Shown here: positions 37,485 to 46,601 of the stretch, piece after piece
Layout of the letters: every line of letters starts with the position of its first letter
How positions within the stretch are numbered: the stretch's first letter is position 1
Assembly: GCF_030408635.1 (NCBI RefSeq)
Contig: NZ_CP047198.1
Coordinates: 1,550,001-1,614,000, forward strand
DNA length: 64,000 bases
DNA from: Corynebacterium coyleae
Lineage (GTDB): Bacteria; Actinomycetota; Actinomycetes; Mycobacteriales; Mycobacteriaceae
Reading direction: 5' to 3'
Translations under genes and position numbers: made by a program
Notes under the pieces: generated by a model
What the model saw: the letters and a program-made list of their open reading frames with translations, nothing else
Told to the model about the DNA's origin: nothing
Database searches by the model: none

Positions 37485-38495
37485 ATGAATCAAACAGAAG
37501 AAGCATCCCTCGACACACTTACCTGGAAACCGGACGTGCTCGGTAAAAATTACGAGCATGCGCGTCTGCAATTAGATAAGGACCCCGACACGGGACATGC
37601 ACCGGAGGCGGTGTTGGTCCGGGACGTGAGGTCGTCGACAAGCAATAAGCCCGCGGTGCTGTGGGTCCACGGCATGTCGGACTACTTCTTCCACAACCAT
37701 GTTGCCGACGAGTTCGTGGAACGCGGTTACCCCTTTTACGCGCTGGATCTGCGCCGTTGTGGCCGCGCGCACACGAAGGGCCAGCGCTTCCACTTCACGC
37801 TGGATATGCGTCGTTACTTCGAGGAACTCACGACGGCGCTGCGGCTCATCGCGCGCGAGCATGGCTCGGTCGTTGTGCTCGCGCACTCCACTGGCGGGTT
37901 GATTGTTCCGCTGTGGGCGGATCATTTACGACGAGAATCGCCCGCGGATCATGCACTGCTTCAAGGAATCGCGCTCAACAGCCCGTGGTTGGACCTGCAG
38001 TACCCGACCTGGCAGGTGAAGCTCCTGCGCCCAGTACTGAACACGCTTGGAGCCATTTTCCCGTCTATCCCACTGCCGGGCGGCGGGCTGGGCACCTATG
38101 GCACCTCTATCCACGAGAGCAAACACGGCGAATGGAGCTTCAACACCACCTGGAAACCGCTGGTCGGTCACCGCAAGTACTTCGGCTGGATCCGGGCAGT
38201 ACTTAAAGGACAGGAACAAATCCACAAGGGCAACGTTGATACCGGCGTGCCAACGCTGACCCTGTGCTCTTCGCACTCATACCTGGGCAAGGAGTACTCC
38301 CCCGCTGCCGACACGGCCGATACCGTGCTTGATGTCGACCAGATCCAGCGTTGGGCCCCGACACTTGGGAAAGATTCACAAGTGCGAGTTATCGACGGCG
38401 CCCGCCACGACGTTTTCCTCTCCGAACGCCATGCCCGCGAGTCCGCGTTCAAGGCGACGTTTACGTGGCTAGACGATCTCACCGGGGCGCAGTAA
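37485..38495 (+). CDS. Alpha/beta hydrolase (serine aminopeptidase-like, S33 type)
   Basis: 336 residues. The core is PAVLWVHGMSDYFFHNHVADEFVERGYPFYALDLRRCGRAHTKGQ, then VVLAHSTGGLIVPLWADHL with the nucleophile elbow AHSTGG, and a late RVIDGARHDVFLS with the likely catalytic His. This matches monoacylglycerol lipase or lysophospholipase-like hydrolases. It is located between mqo and mycothione reductase, as in other corynebacteria. The ATG follows a gap of 131 bases from mqo; upstream in-frame codons have no support. The substrate is unknown. Confidence 0.87.
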   Translation: MNQTEEASLDTLTWKPDVLGKNYEHARLQLDKDPDTGHAPEAVLVRDVRSSTSNKPAVLWVHGMSDYFFHNHVADEFVERGYPFYALDLRRCGRAHTKGQRFHFTLDMRRYFEELTTALRLIAREHGSVVVLAHSTGGLIVPLWADHLRRESPADHALLQGIALNSPWLDLQYPTWQVKLLRPVLNTLGAIFPSIPLPGGGLGTYGTSIHESKHGEWSFNTTWKPLVGHRKYFGWIRAVLKGQEQIHKGNVDTGVPTLTLCSSHSYLGKEYSPAADTADTVLDVDQIQRWAPTLGKDSQVRVIDGARHDVFLSERHARESAFKATFTWLDDLTGAQ

Positions 38496-38536
38496 CGTCT
38501 AAACCCAATCCATACATATATATAGAGGAGACGAGC

Positions 38537-39949
38537 ATGTCTGCTGTGGCGACGAATTCCACCCACTACGACCTCATTATCGTGGGCACCGGTTCCGGCA
38601 ACTCGATCCTGACCCCGGACTTCGATGACAAGAAGGTCGCTATCGTCGAAAAGGGCAAATTCGGTGGAACGTGCCTGAACGTGGGTTGCATCCCGACGAA
38701 GATGTACGTCCTGGCCGCCGAGCACGCCTTTGCCGCACGAGAGGCCGGCAAACTCGGTGTTGATCTTGAGTTCCATGGCGCCGACTGGGATGCCATCAAG
38801 GAACGTGTCTTTGATAACCGGATCGACCTCATCGCTAAGGGCGGCGAAAACTACCGCCGCAATGAGTGCGACAACGTCACCGTCTACGACATGGAGGCCT
38901 CCTTTGTCGAGCCGAAGACCCTGAAGACGGGTCGCGGTGGCCTAGAGGAAACGATTACCGCAGACACGATCATTCTCGCCGCCGGTGCGCGTCCGTTTAT
39001 CCCCGAGTGGGCCAAGGGCGTCACCTATCACACCAACGAGGACGTCATGCGCCTCAACGAACTGCCAAAGTCGATGACCATCGTTGGCGGCGGCTTTATC
39101 GCCATGGAGTTTGCGCACGTCTTCGATGCCCTGGGCACCGACGTAACCATCATCAGCCGATCTCCCCTGCTGCGTCCGCTCGACGAGGATCTGCGCGATC
39201 CGTTCAACGAGATCGCCACACAGCGCTACACCACCCACATCGGCCGCACGGTCGCATCCGCCACTGAGGATGGCGGCCAGGTGACGCTCACGCTTGACGA
39301 CGACACTCAGGTGACCTCCGACGCCCTCCTCATCGCCACCGGTCGCATCCCGAACAGTGACACCCTCAACGTTGCAGCGGGTGGCATCGAAACGCATGAC
39401 GACGGCCGCGTAAAGGTCGACGAGTTCGGCCGCACGACCGCTGAGGGTGTGTGGTCGCTTGGTGATCTCTCCTCCCCCTACCAACTCAAGCACGTTGCCA
39501 ACGCCGAGATGCGCGCGGTGACCCACAACGTACTTGCCACGTGGCGAGGCAACGGCGCGCTCGTTCCGATGCCGCACGACCATGTACCGTCGGCGATCTT
39601 CACCCACCCGCAGATCGCCACCGTCGGCCTGACCGAGCAGCAAGCAATCGAGGCCGGCCACGATGTCACCGTCAAGGTCCAGAACTATGGCGACGTTGCA
39701 TACGGCTGGGCGCTGGAGGACAGCACCGGACTGGTGAAGCTCATCGCCGACCGCACCACCGGCAAACTGCTGGGCGCCCACTACATGGGCCCACAGGCAT
39801 CGACCTTGATCCAGCAAATGATCACCGTCATGGCTTACGACCTCGACCTTCGCGAGTTCCCACGCAGCCAATACTGGATCCACCCAGCACTGGCCGAAGT
39901 GACGGAAAACGCGATCCTGGGCCTTGATCTGACTTTCAAAGAAGTCTAA
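38537..39949 (+). CDS. mtr: Mycothione reductase
   Basis: Reduces mycothiol disulfide with NADPH, keeping the actinobacterial low-molecular-weight thiol reduced. 470 residues of the disulfide reductase family. FAD-binding YDLIIVGTGSGN, the redox pair GGTCLNVGCIPTK (Cys46/Cys51), NADPH-binding MTIVGGGFIAMEFAHVF, the second FAD motif VWSLGDLSSPYQLKHVAN, and the C-terminal dimer-interface WIHPALAEV with the catalytic His449 are all present. GAGGAG lies upstream of ATG 38537. The hydrolase gene ends 41 bases before it. Confidence 0.93.
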   Translation: MSAVATNSTHYDLIIVGTGSGNSILTPDFDDKKVAIVEKGKFGGTCLNVGCIPTKMYVLAAEHAFAAREAGKLGVDLEFHGADWDAIKERVFDNRIDLIAKGGENYRRNECDNVTVYDMEASFVEPKTLKTGRGGLEETITADTIILAAGARPFIPEWAKGVTYHTNEDVMRLNELPKSMTIVGGGFIAMEFAHVFDALGTDVTIISRSPLLRPLDEDLRDPFNEIATQRYTTHIGRTVASATEDGGQVTLTLDDDTQVTSDALLIATGRIPNSDTLNVAAGGIETHDDGRVKVDEFGRTTAEGVWSLGDLSSPYQLKHVANAEMRAVTHNVLATWRGNGALVPMPHDHVPSAIFTHPQIATVGLTEQQAIEAGHDVTVKVQNYGDVAYGWALEDSTGLVKLIADRTTGKLLGAHYMGPQASTLIQQMITVMAYDLDLREFPRSQYWIHPALAEVTENAILGLDLTFKEV

Positions 39950-40271
39950 ACCTATCCTTTACCCCCTAATTTGGGGGCCATTCAACAAAGCCGCTGGGAC
40001 AACTGCCCAAGAAGCGAAAAGCGCACGTTGCGATTGTTATCAACCCGCAATCATTCCCAGCGGACACACAGAGACTCCAACCTTTTGATGATCTTTGCAT
40101 CAAATCACACACCAAACTTGCACGATGCTGGAAACGATCGGCTATTGTCGTTGCAGACACCGGGACCGAGCCTCTAAGGCTTGCTATCGGTCCTAGGAGC
40201 TCAATGCCCCTGGACTTCTTTGAATTCCACCCGGACGTCGTGCAAGAACTATCAGAGAAGGATTTCGTTTC
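39950..40271. other. Intergenic control region ahead of the tandem secreted-protein genes
   Basis: No gene. CCCCC (39962-39966) and GGGGG (39973-39977) form a small hairpin that may terminate mtr. TTGCAC (40118-40123) and TATTGT (40143-40148), 19 bases apart, are a possible promoter. The long leader then contains a two-part hairpin: GGACCG (40163-40168) with CGGTCC (40188-40193), and inside it AGCC (40169-40172) with GGCT (40178-40181). A long frame on the minus strand across this region is a shadow. Confidence 0.5.
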
Positions 40272-40706
40272 ATGCGTAATTTCCGTAAGGCAGCCCTCGC
40301 CGGCGCAACCGCCGTCGCTGTGGCATTCGGCTCCACCGCAGTCGCAACCGCTGAGACCGCAAAGCCGGAGGCAACCCCGACCCCGACGTACACCTCCTAC
40401 CCGGCACCGGTCCGCGACCAGAAGCCGGGCGTCGACAACGACGCCGAGAAGACCAACGGTTCCTCCACCAAGCTGGGCAACAAGCTCGGCGTTTGGAGCA
40501 AGGACGAGAACGGCGACGCCAAGGTCAACGGTGTTGACGGCCGCGCAATCTTCGGCACCAAGAAGCGGGAAAACGGCTTCAACAACCAGCCTGACTACGC
40601 TAAGGCTGCTTACGGCCTGACCATCTTCACCGCTGTCTCCGCCGTTGTCGGCCTCATCGTTGGCCCGCTGTACAACTTCATCGTTCACGGCCCGGTCAAG
40701 TTCTAA
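40272..40706 (+). CDS. Secreted/membrane protein, tandem paralogue 1
   Basis: 144 residues. The signal peptide MRNFRKAALAGATAVAVAFGSTAVATA is probably cleaved before ETAKPEA. A Pro/Thr-rich stretch follows (PEATPTPTYTSYPAP), then a polar Gly/Asn/Lys middle and a C-terminal hydrophobic segment (LTIFTAVSAVVGLIVGPLYNFI) near 117-138, ending HGPVKF. Codons are strongly biased to presumed optimal ones, suggesting high expression. The next gene shares the start of the signal peptide and the overall plan. Synteny suggests relatives in other corynebacteria, annotated only as secreted or membrane proteins. Function unknown; an abundant cell-envelope protein is an inference. Confidence 0.75.
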   Translation: MRNFRKAALAGATAVAVAFGSTAVATAETAKPEATPTPTYTSYPAPVRDQKPGVDNDAEKTNGSSTKLGNKLGVWSKDENGDAKVNGVDGRAIFGTKKRENGFNNQPDYAKAAYGLTIFTAVSAVVGLIVGPLYNFIVHGPVKF

Positions 40707-40760
40707 TAACGCGGATTTCCGCTAACCACTTCCAACTCACATTTCGAAAGAAGGAATATG

Positions 40761-41237
40761 ATGCGTAACTTCCGCACCGCCGCAGTTGCTTCCGCAACCG
40801 CTCTGACCGTCTTCGTTGGCGGCACCGCTATCGCTTCCGCTGAGGACCTTAACAAGGACCAGACCAACGCTGCTGAGCAGCAGGCCGGCCAGGACGACAA
40901 GACCGGCCAGGACGAGAAGAAGAAGTCCGACAAGCAGGTCATCTTCGCTGGCAAGCAGGAGGGCGACAAGTCCTTCGGCAACGTTGTCAAGGACGGCACC
41001 GCGGGCCTGTTCAACGGCAAGGGTTCCTCCAAGTACTTCGATGAGAAGGACATCGAGCGCCCGTTCTACCCGACCGACGCTTTCGGCGAGAAGACCAACC
41101 CTGAGGCTGTCCCGCAGTGGGCACGCTACTGGATCGACGGCACCATCGTCGCTGGTATCGGCGCTCTCGTCGGCCTCGTGATCGCTGGCATCAACTTCGC
41201 TTCCTACAACGGCTTCATCCAGCTGCCGAAGTTCTAA
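40761..41237 (+). CDS. Secreted/membrane protein, tandem paralogue 2
   Basis: 158 residues with the signal peptide MRNFRTAAVASATALTVFVGGTAIASA before EDLNKD, nearly the same opening as the preceding gene. The mature part is rich in Lys, Asp, Gln and Gly (QQAGQDDKTGQDEKKKSDKQ), then contains DEKDIERPFYPTDAFGEK and a C-terminal hydrophobic segment (IDGTIVAGIGALVGLVIAGINFASY), ending FIQLPKF. Both proteins end in a Lys-Phe. GAAAGAAGGA lies upstream. It probably arose by duplication and is cotranscribed with paralogue 1; a strong terminator follows. Confidence 0.75.
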   Translation: MRNFRTAAVASATALTVFVGGTAIASAEDLNKDQTNAAEQQAGQDDKTGQDEKKKSDKQVIFAGKQEGDKSFGNVVKDGTAGLFNGKGSSKYFDEKDIERPFYPTDAFGEKTNPEAVPQWARYWIDGTIVAGIGALVGLVIAGINFASYNGFIQLPKF

Positions 41238-41261
41238 GTTAACTTCGTCGTAGGACGATAG

Positions 41262-41287
41262 AAACCCGCTGCTTTGGCAGCGGGTTT
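41262..41287 (+). terminator. Terminator of the tandem secreted-protein genes
   Basis: AAACCCGCTGC (41262-41272) pairs with GCAGCGGGTTT (41277-41287) around a 4-base loop, followed by one more T and then CG. It is a compact stem with a short T-run, well placed 25 bases after the second gene. Confidence 0.85.
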
Positions 41288-41328
41288 TCGCTTTGGTCAG
41301 TGTCGGCCTTGCAAGCTATAAATGTGTA

Positions 41329-41353
41329 CCCCGCAGGGATGATTCCTGCGGGG
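41329..41353 (-). terminator. Hairpin downstream of map
   Basis: CCCCGCAGG (41329-41337) pairs with CCTGCGGGG (41345-41353) around a 7-base loop. It lies 26 bases after the map stop on the minus strand. The following bases (TACACATTTAT) are AT-rich but not a clean U-run. Confidence 0.6.
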
Positions 41354-41379
41354 CACACTTGCATCTACCGGTACAGCGT

Positions 41380-42288
41380 CTACTCCCCCAGCATGTGCTG
41401 GCCAGCTGCCACATCCGCATCCGGGATTGTCAGGATCTCATTACCGTCGTCGGTGATCACGATAGTGTGCTCGAACTGCGCGGTGTACTCACCATCGACG
41501 TTCTGTACCGTCCAGCCGTCGTCCCACACGGTGTACGGCAACTCACCCAGGTTAATCATTGGCTCGACGGTCAGCGTCATCCCCGGCTCGAGAACATCCG
41601 TGTAGGCATCCGAGTCATAGTGCAGCACAACAAGGCCGTTGTGGAACGTCGTGCCCACACCGTGGCCGGTGAAGTCGGTGACCACGTTGTAGCCGAAACG
41701 CTTCGCGTACGCCTCGATCACGCGCCCGATGACGTTGATCTCACGGCCCGGCTTTGCAGCCTTAATGCCACGCATCATGGCCTGGTAGGTACGGTTCACA
41801 AGGTCCTTGTGTTCCTGTGCAACCTCGCCCGCGAAGAACGTGGCGTTGGTGTCGCCGTGCACACCGTTCTTGTATGCGGTGACGTCAATATTGACGATGT
41901 CGCCCTCCTGGATCACAGTCGTATCCGGGATGCCGTGGCACACAATCTCATTGAGCGACACGCAGGAAGACTTTGTAAAGCCTCGGTAGCCAAGCGTGGA
42001 GGGGTATGCGCCGTGCTCGATCAGGTAGTCGTGCACAATGCCGTCGATCTCATCGGTGGTTTTGCCCGGCGCAACCGCCGCACCGGCAAGGGCAAGGGCG
42101 TTCGCGGCGATCTTGGATGCCTCGCGCATAGCCTCAATCGTCTCGGGCGTTTGGATGACGGGTTCGCCGACGTTTTCCTGCACATCGTCTTTCCAGGCGT
42201 ACTCCGGACGCTCAATGTGGTCCGGGACCTTACGCACTGGGGTCGGTTTACCTGGTGTAAGTAGTCCTCTTGGATTCATAAACGCCAT
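41380..42288 (-). CDS. map: Methionine aminopeptidase, type I with N-terminal extension
   Basis: Removes the initiator Met from nascent proteins. 302 residues. The pita-bread metal ligands are visible in [20 protein letters not shown] (two Asp), [11 protein letters not shown] (His), [12 protein letters not shown] (Glu) and a late [10 protein letters not shown] (Glu). The first ~45 residues ([28 protein letters not shown]) form the extended N-terminus seen in the mycobacterial MapB type, which carries a proline-rich ribosome-binding sequence. The start may be 42288 or the ATG three codons later. Confidence 0.95.
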   Translation of the reverse strand: MAFMNPRGLLTPGKPTPVRKVPDHIERPEYAWKDDVQENVGEPVIQTPETIEAMREASKIAANALALAGAAVAPGKTTDEIDGIVHDYLIEHGAYPSTLGYRGFTKSSCVSLNEIVCHGIPDTTVIQEGDIVNIDVTAYKNGVHGDTNATFFAGEVAQEHKDLVNRTYQAMMRGIKAAKPGREINVIGRVIEAYAKRFGYNVVTDFTGHGVGTTFHNGLVVLHYDSDAYTDVLEPGMTLTVEPMINLGELPYTVWDDGWTVQNVDGEYTAQFEHTIVITDDGNEILTIPDADVAAGQHMLGE

Positions 42289-42338
42289 GGTAGTACCGCG
42301 AGCAAATTGGCCCTGCGGTAGCTAGCCAGCTTTCTGAT

Positions 42339-44144
42339 CTACCCCAGCGGCAAGTTGGCAAGCATCGTGTTCGTCAGCGCGACTGCCGCTTCAGAACCAC
42401 CGCCGAGGACCACCAGGGTTGCAAACGCGATGTCGTCTTCCACGCGGTAGCCGGTGAACCAGGAGTGGGACCCACCGTTGATTTCGGCCTCGCCGGTCTT
42501 GCCGCGAATATCGCCACCGGCACTCATTCCGCCTGCGGTACCGCCTGGACCGGTCACGGCAGCCATGATCTGGCGGAGCTGATCGATCGCTTCCGGTGGA
42601 AGGGGCTGCACGTCCTCGCTGAGTTTCGTTTCCTCACCCTGTACCAGGTACGGCACCGGCAAGGATCCACGCGCGGCCGTTGCAGAAACGAGTGCCATGC
42701 CGAATGGGCTGGCAAGGTCGAGGCCCTGGCCGTAGCCGGCCTCAGTGCGGTCGAGGGGTTCCTCCCCGACCGGGATCGAGCCAGTGATTGTCTCTACCCC
42801 TGGGATCTGCATATCGAGCCCGAGACCAAACTGCTTGCCCACATCCTGCAGCTCACCTGGTCCGAGGCGCGTCGACATGTCCGCAAACGTGGTGTTGCAC
42901 GAACGCGCAAAGGCTGTTTCCAACGGCACAGTGCCGAGGCTGAAGCCTGCATAGTTGGTCACGATGCGCCCATACAGATTCATCGTGCCCGGACACGGTA
43001 CCGGTGAACCTGGTGTGAGCCCCTGCCGTGCAAGCCCCGCCGCTGCGGTGATGATCTTAAATGTCGAGCCAGGCGGGTACTGGCCCATCGTCGCCAGATT
43101 GCCTTGCGCATCCGCAGCCGGGGTCTGCGCAATAGCCAGAATCCCGCCCGTAGACGGCCTGATGGCCACAATCATGGCCTGCTGCCCGGCAACGGGTTCG
43201 AGCGCACGCTCAGCGGCTTCCTGGACGCGGTGATCCAAGCTGATGTGCACCGCCGGCGCCGGTGCGGGATCCTGACGGGTGATCTCCTCGTACGACGCAC
43301 CATTTTCGTTGACAATGTCGACGCTCCAGCCGGAATCACCAACCAAATCATCGCGCACCAACTCGCCCACGCGCGCCATAATGTCGGGCGCGAAACCCGG
43401 CTTTGCGTTGACCATGGCGGCTTCTTCGTTGAGCCGGACACCGGGCTCGTCGCTAAGCGCTGCTTCAACAGCATCTCGCGCTGCTGCCGGCACCACCGCC
43501 ACCGAATACACACCGGAGGCGCGCTCGAGCTCGCCCTTCAACGTGTCTGCATCGCGAAGCGGCACACCACGGTCCTGCTCGTGCGCCCGGGCGAGAGCGC
43601 CGCTGATCGCAGACGCCGCAGCACCGGCCGTGCGCATCTCGTTGGTATCCACCAACACCCGATACGCGATGCCGGGCTTTAACAACTCCACCCCATCAGA
43701 GGACACGACACTCGCCTGTGCGGGTGCGATCGCGCGCAACTCCAAATGCTGGTGTGCCCCCAGACGCGGGTGCAACACCGACGGCTGCCAGCGCACAGTC
43801 CACTTCTCGCCAGACTGTGTCAGCGTCATCTGCGCGTCGTACTTCAACTCGCGATCGCGCGGCAATTGCCACGCTAACTCGTACGTCGCAGTGGCTAGGT
43901 TCTCCTCCTGGCGCACATCTTTCAGCGTCGCCGTGACGTCTTCTGCCTGCAAACCATCCCAGGTAGCGTTCGTGGAATCAGCCGCGGACGTCGGATTGTC
44001 AATCGCAGACGACTCGACGTCGCGACGCTCCAGCGCCTCCAAAAACGCACTCGCTGCTGGCTCAGCATCATTGGGGCGCGGGGTGCATGCGCTTATCGAC
44101 GACGCAAGCACCACCCCGGCAACAACTGCGACGACGCGACGCAT
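42339..44144 (-). CDS. Class B penicillin-binding lipoprotein
   Basis: 601 residues. A lipobox (SSISAC) near residue 20 anchors it. An NTF2-like N-terminal domain (about 25-140) is followed by a PBP dimerisation domain and a transpeptidase domain with QYPPGSTFKIITAA (SxxK), ARSCNTTF (SxN) and RGKTGEAEINGG (KTG). It crosslinks peptidoglycan outside the membrane. This corresponds to the mycobacterial PBP lipoprotein encoded between map and ispG. The start at ATG 44144 is one base after the ispG stop, so it is probably coupled to ispG. Confidence 0.92.
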   Translation of the reverse strand: MRRVVAVVAGVVLASSISACTPRPNDAEPAASAFLEALERRDVESSAIDNPTSAADSTNATWDGLQAEDVTATLKDVRQEENLATATYELAWQLPRDRELKYDAQMTLTQSGEKWTVRWQPSVLHPRLGAHQHLELRAIAPAQASVVSSDGVELLKPGIAYRVLVDTNEMRTAGAAASAISGALARAHEQDRGVPLRDADTLKGELERASGVYSVAVVPAAARDAVEAALSDEPGVRLNEEAAMVNAKPGFAPDIMARVGELVRDDLVGDSGWSVDIVNENGASYEEITRQDPAPAPAVHISLDHRVQEAAERALEPVAGQQAMIVAIRPSTGGILAIAQTPAADAQGNLATMGQYPPGSTFKIITAAAGLARQGLTPGSPVPCPGTMNLYGRIVTNYAGFSLGTVPLETAFARSCNTTFADMSTRLGPGELQDVGKQFGLGLDMQIPGVETITGSIPVGEEPLDRTEAGYGQGLDLASPFGMALVSATAARGSLPVPYLVQGEETKLSEDVQPLPPEAIDQLRQIMAAVTGPGGTAGGMSAGGDIRGKTGEAEINGGSHSWFTGYRVEDDIAFATLVVLGGGSEAAVALTNTMLANLPLG

Positions 44145-44145
44145 A

Positions 44146-45309
44146 CTAGCGGGTGACCTTGACCTCAGCCTTGGCGCCAGCGACCTCCTCGAGGCCCTGC
44201 TCCTCAGCAATACGCAGCGCGTGAGCAATCAGGGTTTCCACAATCTTGGACTCCGGCACGGTCTCCACAACCTCGCCCTTGACAAAGATCTGGCCCTTAC
44301 CGTTGCCGGAAGCCACACCAAGGTCAGCGTCGCGCGCCTCGCCCGGACCGTTGACAACACAGCCCATGACGGCCACACGCAGCGGGAACTCCATACCATC
44401 CAGGCCAGCGGTGACCTCTTCGGCCAACTTGTACACGTCCACCTGGGCGCGACCACAGGACGGGCAGGAAACGATCTCTAACTTGCGCGGACGCAAGTTC
44501 ATCGACTGCAGAATCTGGTCACCGACCTTGATCTCTTCCACCGGATCAGCGGAAAGCGACACACGAATCGTGTCGCCGATACCCTGCGACAACAGGGCAC
44601 CGAAGGCGACGGACGACTTAATCGTGCCCATGAACTTCGGACCAGCTTCCGTCACACCGAGGTGCAACGGGTAATCCGTCTTCTCTGCCAACTGGCGGTA
44701 CGCCTCGACCATCAGCACCGGGTCCGAGTGCTTTACGGAAATCGCAATATCGCCGTAGCCGTACTCTTCGAACAAGCCAGCCTCGTAGATCGCGGACTCC
44801 ACCAGCGCTTCTGGCGTGGCCTTGCCGTACTTCTCCAGCAGGCGCTTATCCAGCGAGCCACCGTTGACGCCGATACGGATCGGGATGCCTGCGTCACCGG
44901 CTGCCTTTGCAACCTCCTTGACGCGGCCGTCGAACTCCTTGATGTTGCCCGGGTTCACACGCACAGCTGCGCAGCCGGCGTCGATCGCAGCGAAGATGTA
45001 CTTCGGCTGGAAGTGAATATCGGCGATCACCGGGATCGGCGACTTTGCAGCAATTGCTGGCAACGCTTCCGCATCGACCGTCTTCGGGCACGCAACACGC
45101 ACAATGTCACAGCCAGCCGTGGTCAACTGCGCAATCTGCTGCAAGGTGGCGTTGATGTCGTGCGTCTTCGTCGTGGTCATCGACTGCACCGTGATCGGGT
45201 GATCGGAGCCAACACCGACACCTCCAACCATCAGTTGGCGGGTCTTACGACGTGGGGCCAGGGTGGGTGCCGGACCTTCAGGGATGCCTAATCCGATGGG
45301 GGTACTCAT
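44146..45309 (-). CDS. ispG: 4-hydroxy-3-methylbut-2-enyl diphosphate synthase (flavodoxin)
   Basis: IspG catalyses the penultimate step of the MEP isoprenoid pathway, with a [4Fe-4S] cluster. 387 residues. The TIM-barrel half contains [37 protein letters not shown] and [14 protein letters not shown]. The C-terminal iron-sulfur half contains [15 protein letters not shown] and [19 protein letters not shown], giving three cysteine ligands and the Glu. ATG 45309 is the likely start. It is 20 bases downstream of rip1 and shares the run with dxr, another MEP-pathway gene. Confidence 0.96.
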   Translation of the reverse strand: MSTPIGLGIPEGPAPTLAPRRKTRQLMVGGVGVGSDHPITVQSMTTTKTHDINATLQQIAQLTTAGCDIVRVACPKTVDAEALPAIAAKSPIPVIADIHFQPKYIFAAIDAGCAAVRVNPGNIKEFDGRVKEVAKAAGDAGIPIRIGVNGGSLDKRLLEKYGKATPEALVESAIYEAGLFEEYGYGDIAISVKHSDPVLMVEAYRQLAEKTDYPLHLGVTEAGPKFMGTIKSSVAFGALLSQGIGDTIRVSLSADPVEEIKVGDQILQSMNLRPRKLEIVSCPSCGRAQVDVYKLAEEVTAGLDGMEFPLRVAVMGCVVNGPGEARDADLGVASGNGKGQIFVKGEVVETVPESKIVETLIAHALRIAEEQGLEEVAGAKAEVKVTR

Positions 45310-45329
45310 GGTGGATAACTCTAGCACCG

Positions 45330-46538
45330 TCACCCAAAAAGATTGACGGGGTTGACCACGTCTGCCGCCATCACCAACACACCGACAACAAGCAGCAGCG
45401 CCGCCATGAAATAGGTCAGTGGCATCAGCTTCTCGTAGTTTGCCGGGCCGGCTGGTGGCAGGCCACGGAGTCGTCGCAAAGCATTGCGAATCTTCTCGTA
45501 AATCACCACCGCAATATGCCCACCATCAAGCGGTGGAAGCGGCACGAGATTAAACAACGCCAGAAAGAAGTTCAGGCTCGCCAACATCATCCAAAACGCC
45601 GGCCACTGGTCGCGCTCCACCAACTCACCGCCGGTGCGCGAGGCCCCAATCACACTGATCGGGCCCTCAATGTCGCGCTCCCCGCCGAAGATCGACGCGA
45701 CAACCCCCGGGATCTTGCCCGGAAATGCCATCAACCCGTCAACGGACGCACGAAGCATCTGACCGGTGAACTTGGCCGTCGCCGGCACCGCCTCGACAGG
45801 CCCGAATTGCTTCACCGCATCCTTGACCGGAGCTGCGGCGATGCCCACCGCGCCGACGTCGATACGCTCGCCCGTCGAAGGATCGATGCGCTCGACCCGC
45901 GCCACGGGGACATCAATGCTTTGCGACGACCCACCGCGCTCCACCTCAAGCGCGACCGTCTCCCCAGGACGCTGCGCAACATAAGTACGCAGGTCCGCGA
46001 ATGTCTCGATTGGTTCGTCGTCGACCGCCACCAAAGTGTCGCCGACGCGCACACCCGCTTGGCCCGCAGGACCAGGTCCGCTGCACTCCGCCAGAGTTTT
46101 CTCATCCACCTGGTCGGCAACACAGACGACCTGGCCCACCTTCGGGGTGAAATCCGCGTACGGGTTCCGGATACCTGATGAGACAGCAACCCCAAAAATG
46201 ATCACGACGCCGATCAAGATGTTCATCACGATCCCGCCGGAGAGCACCGCAATACGCTGCGACGCAGGCTTTTTCACCATCGCGTGTGGCGCTTCCTCCT
46301 CGGTGACCGGATCCATCGCCGTCATCCCGGCAATGTCACAGAACCCACCGAACGGCAGCGCAGCAACCCCATACTCTGTGCCGCCCCGTTTCACCGACCA
46401 CAACGTTGGCCCGAAACCGACGAAAAACCGGCGCACTCGCATGCCAAACGCACGCGCAGTGAACATGTGGCCTGCTTCGTGCAGCGCAATCGAAGCAGTG
46501 ATTGCAAGCGCGAAAAGCACAATCCCCAACACACTCAT
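45330..46538 (-). CDS. rip1: Rip1/RseP-type site-2 metalloprotease
   Basis: An intramembrane protease that cuts membrane-bound anti-sigma factors and other substrates. 402 residues. The zinc motif HEAGH is at 20-24 in the first transmembrane segment. [10 protein letters not shown] and [11 protein letters not shown] follow, then a PDZ domain around 170-220 ([25 protein letters not shown]). The third-segment motif [13 protein letters not shown] supplies the Asp ligand. It lies between dxr and ispG as in mycobacteria. The two repeated words at 45471 and 45918 fall inside it in different frames. Confidence 0.94.
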   Translation of the reverse strand: MSVLGIVLFALAITASIALHEAGHMFTARAFGMRVRRFFVGFGPTLWSVKRGGTEYGVAALPFGGFCDIAGMTAMDPVTEEEAPHAMVKKPASQRIAVLSGGIVMNILIGVVIIFGVAVSSGIRNPYADFTPKVGQVVCVADQVDEKTLAECSGPGPAGQAGVRVGDTLVAVDDEPIETFADLRTYVAQRPGETVALEVERGGSSQSIDVPVARVERIDPSTGERIDVGAVGIAAAPVKDAVKQFGPVEAVPATAKFTGQMLRASVDGLMAFPGKIPGVVASIFGGERDIEGPISVIGASRTGGELVERDQWPAFWMMLASLNFFLALFNLVPLPPLDGGHIAVVIYEKIRNALRRLRGLPPAGPANYEKLMPLTYFMAALLLVVGVLVMAADVVNPVNLFG

Positions 46539-46568
46539 CGCGCGTCACCCCACAGCACACACAGCGAA

Positions 46569-46595
46569 GAGGTGCGGGCACACCGCCCGCACCTC
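46569..46595 (-). terminator. Hairpin between dxr and rip1
   Basis: GAGGTGCGGGC (46569-46579) pairs perfectly with GCCCGCACCTC (46585-46595), loop ACACC. The minus-strand exit is TTCGCTG, so the U-run is poor. It could be an attenuator rather than a full stop. Confidence 0.55.
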
Positions 46596-46601
46596 AAGGG
46601 T

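Noticed and set aside
39966-40688. Long open frame on the minus strand opposite the first tandem secreted gene
   Set aside because: It is a shadow of a strongly codon-biased plus-strand gene; it has no ribosome binding site, and the plus frame has a clear signal peptide.
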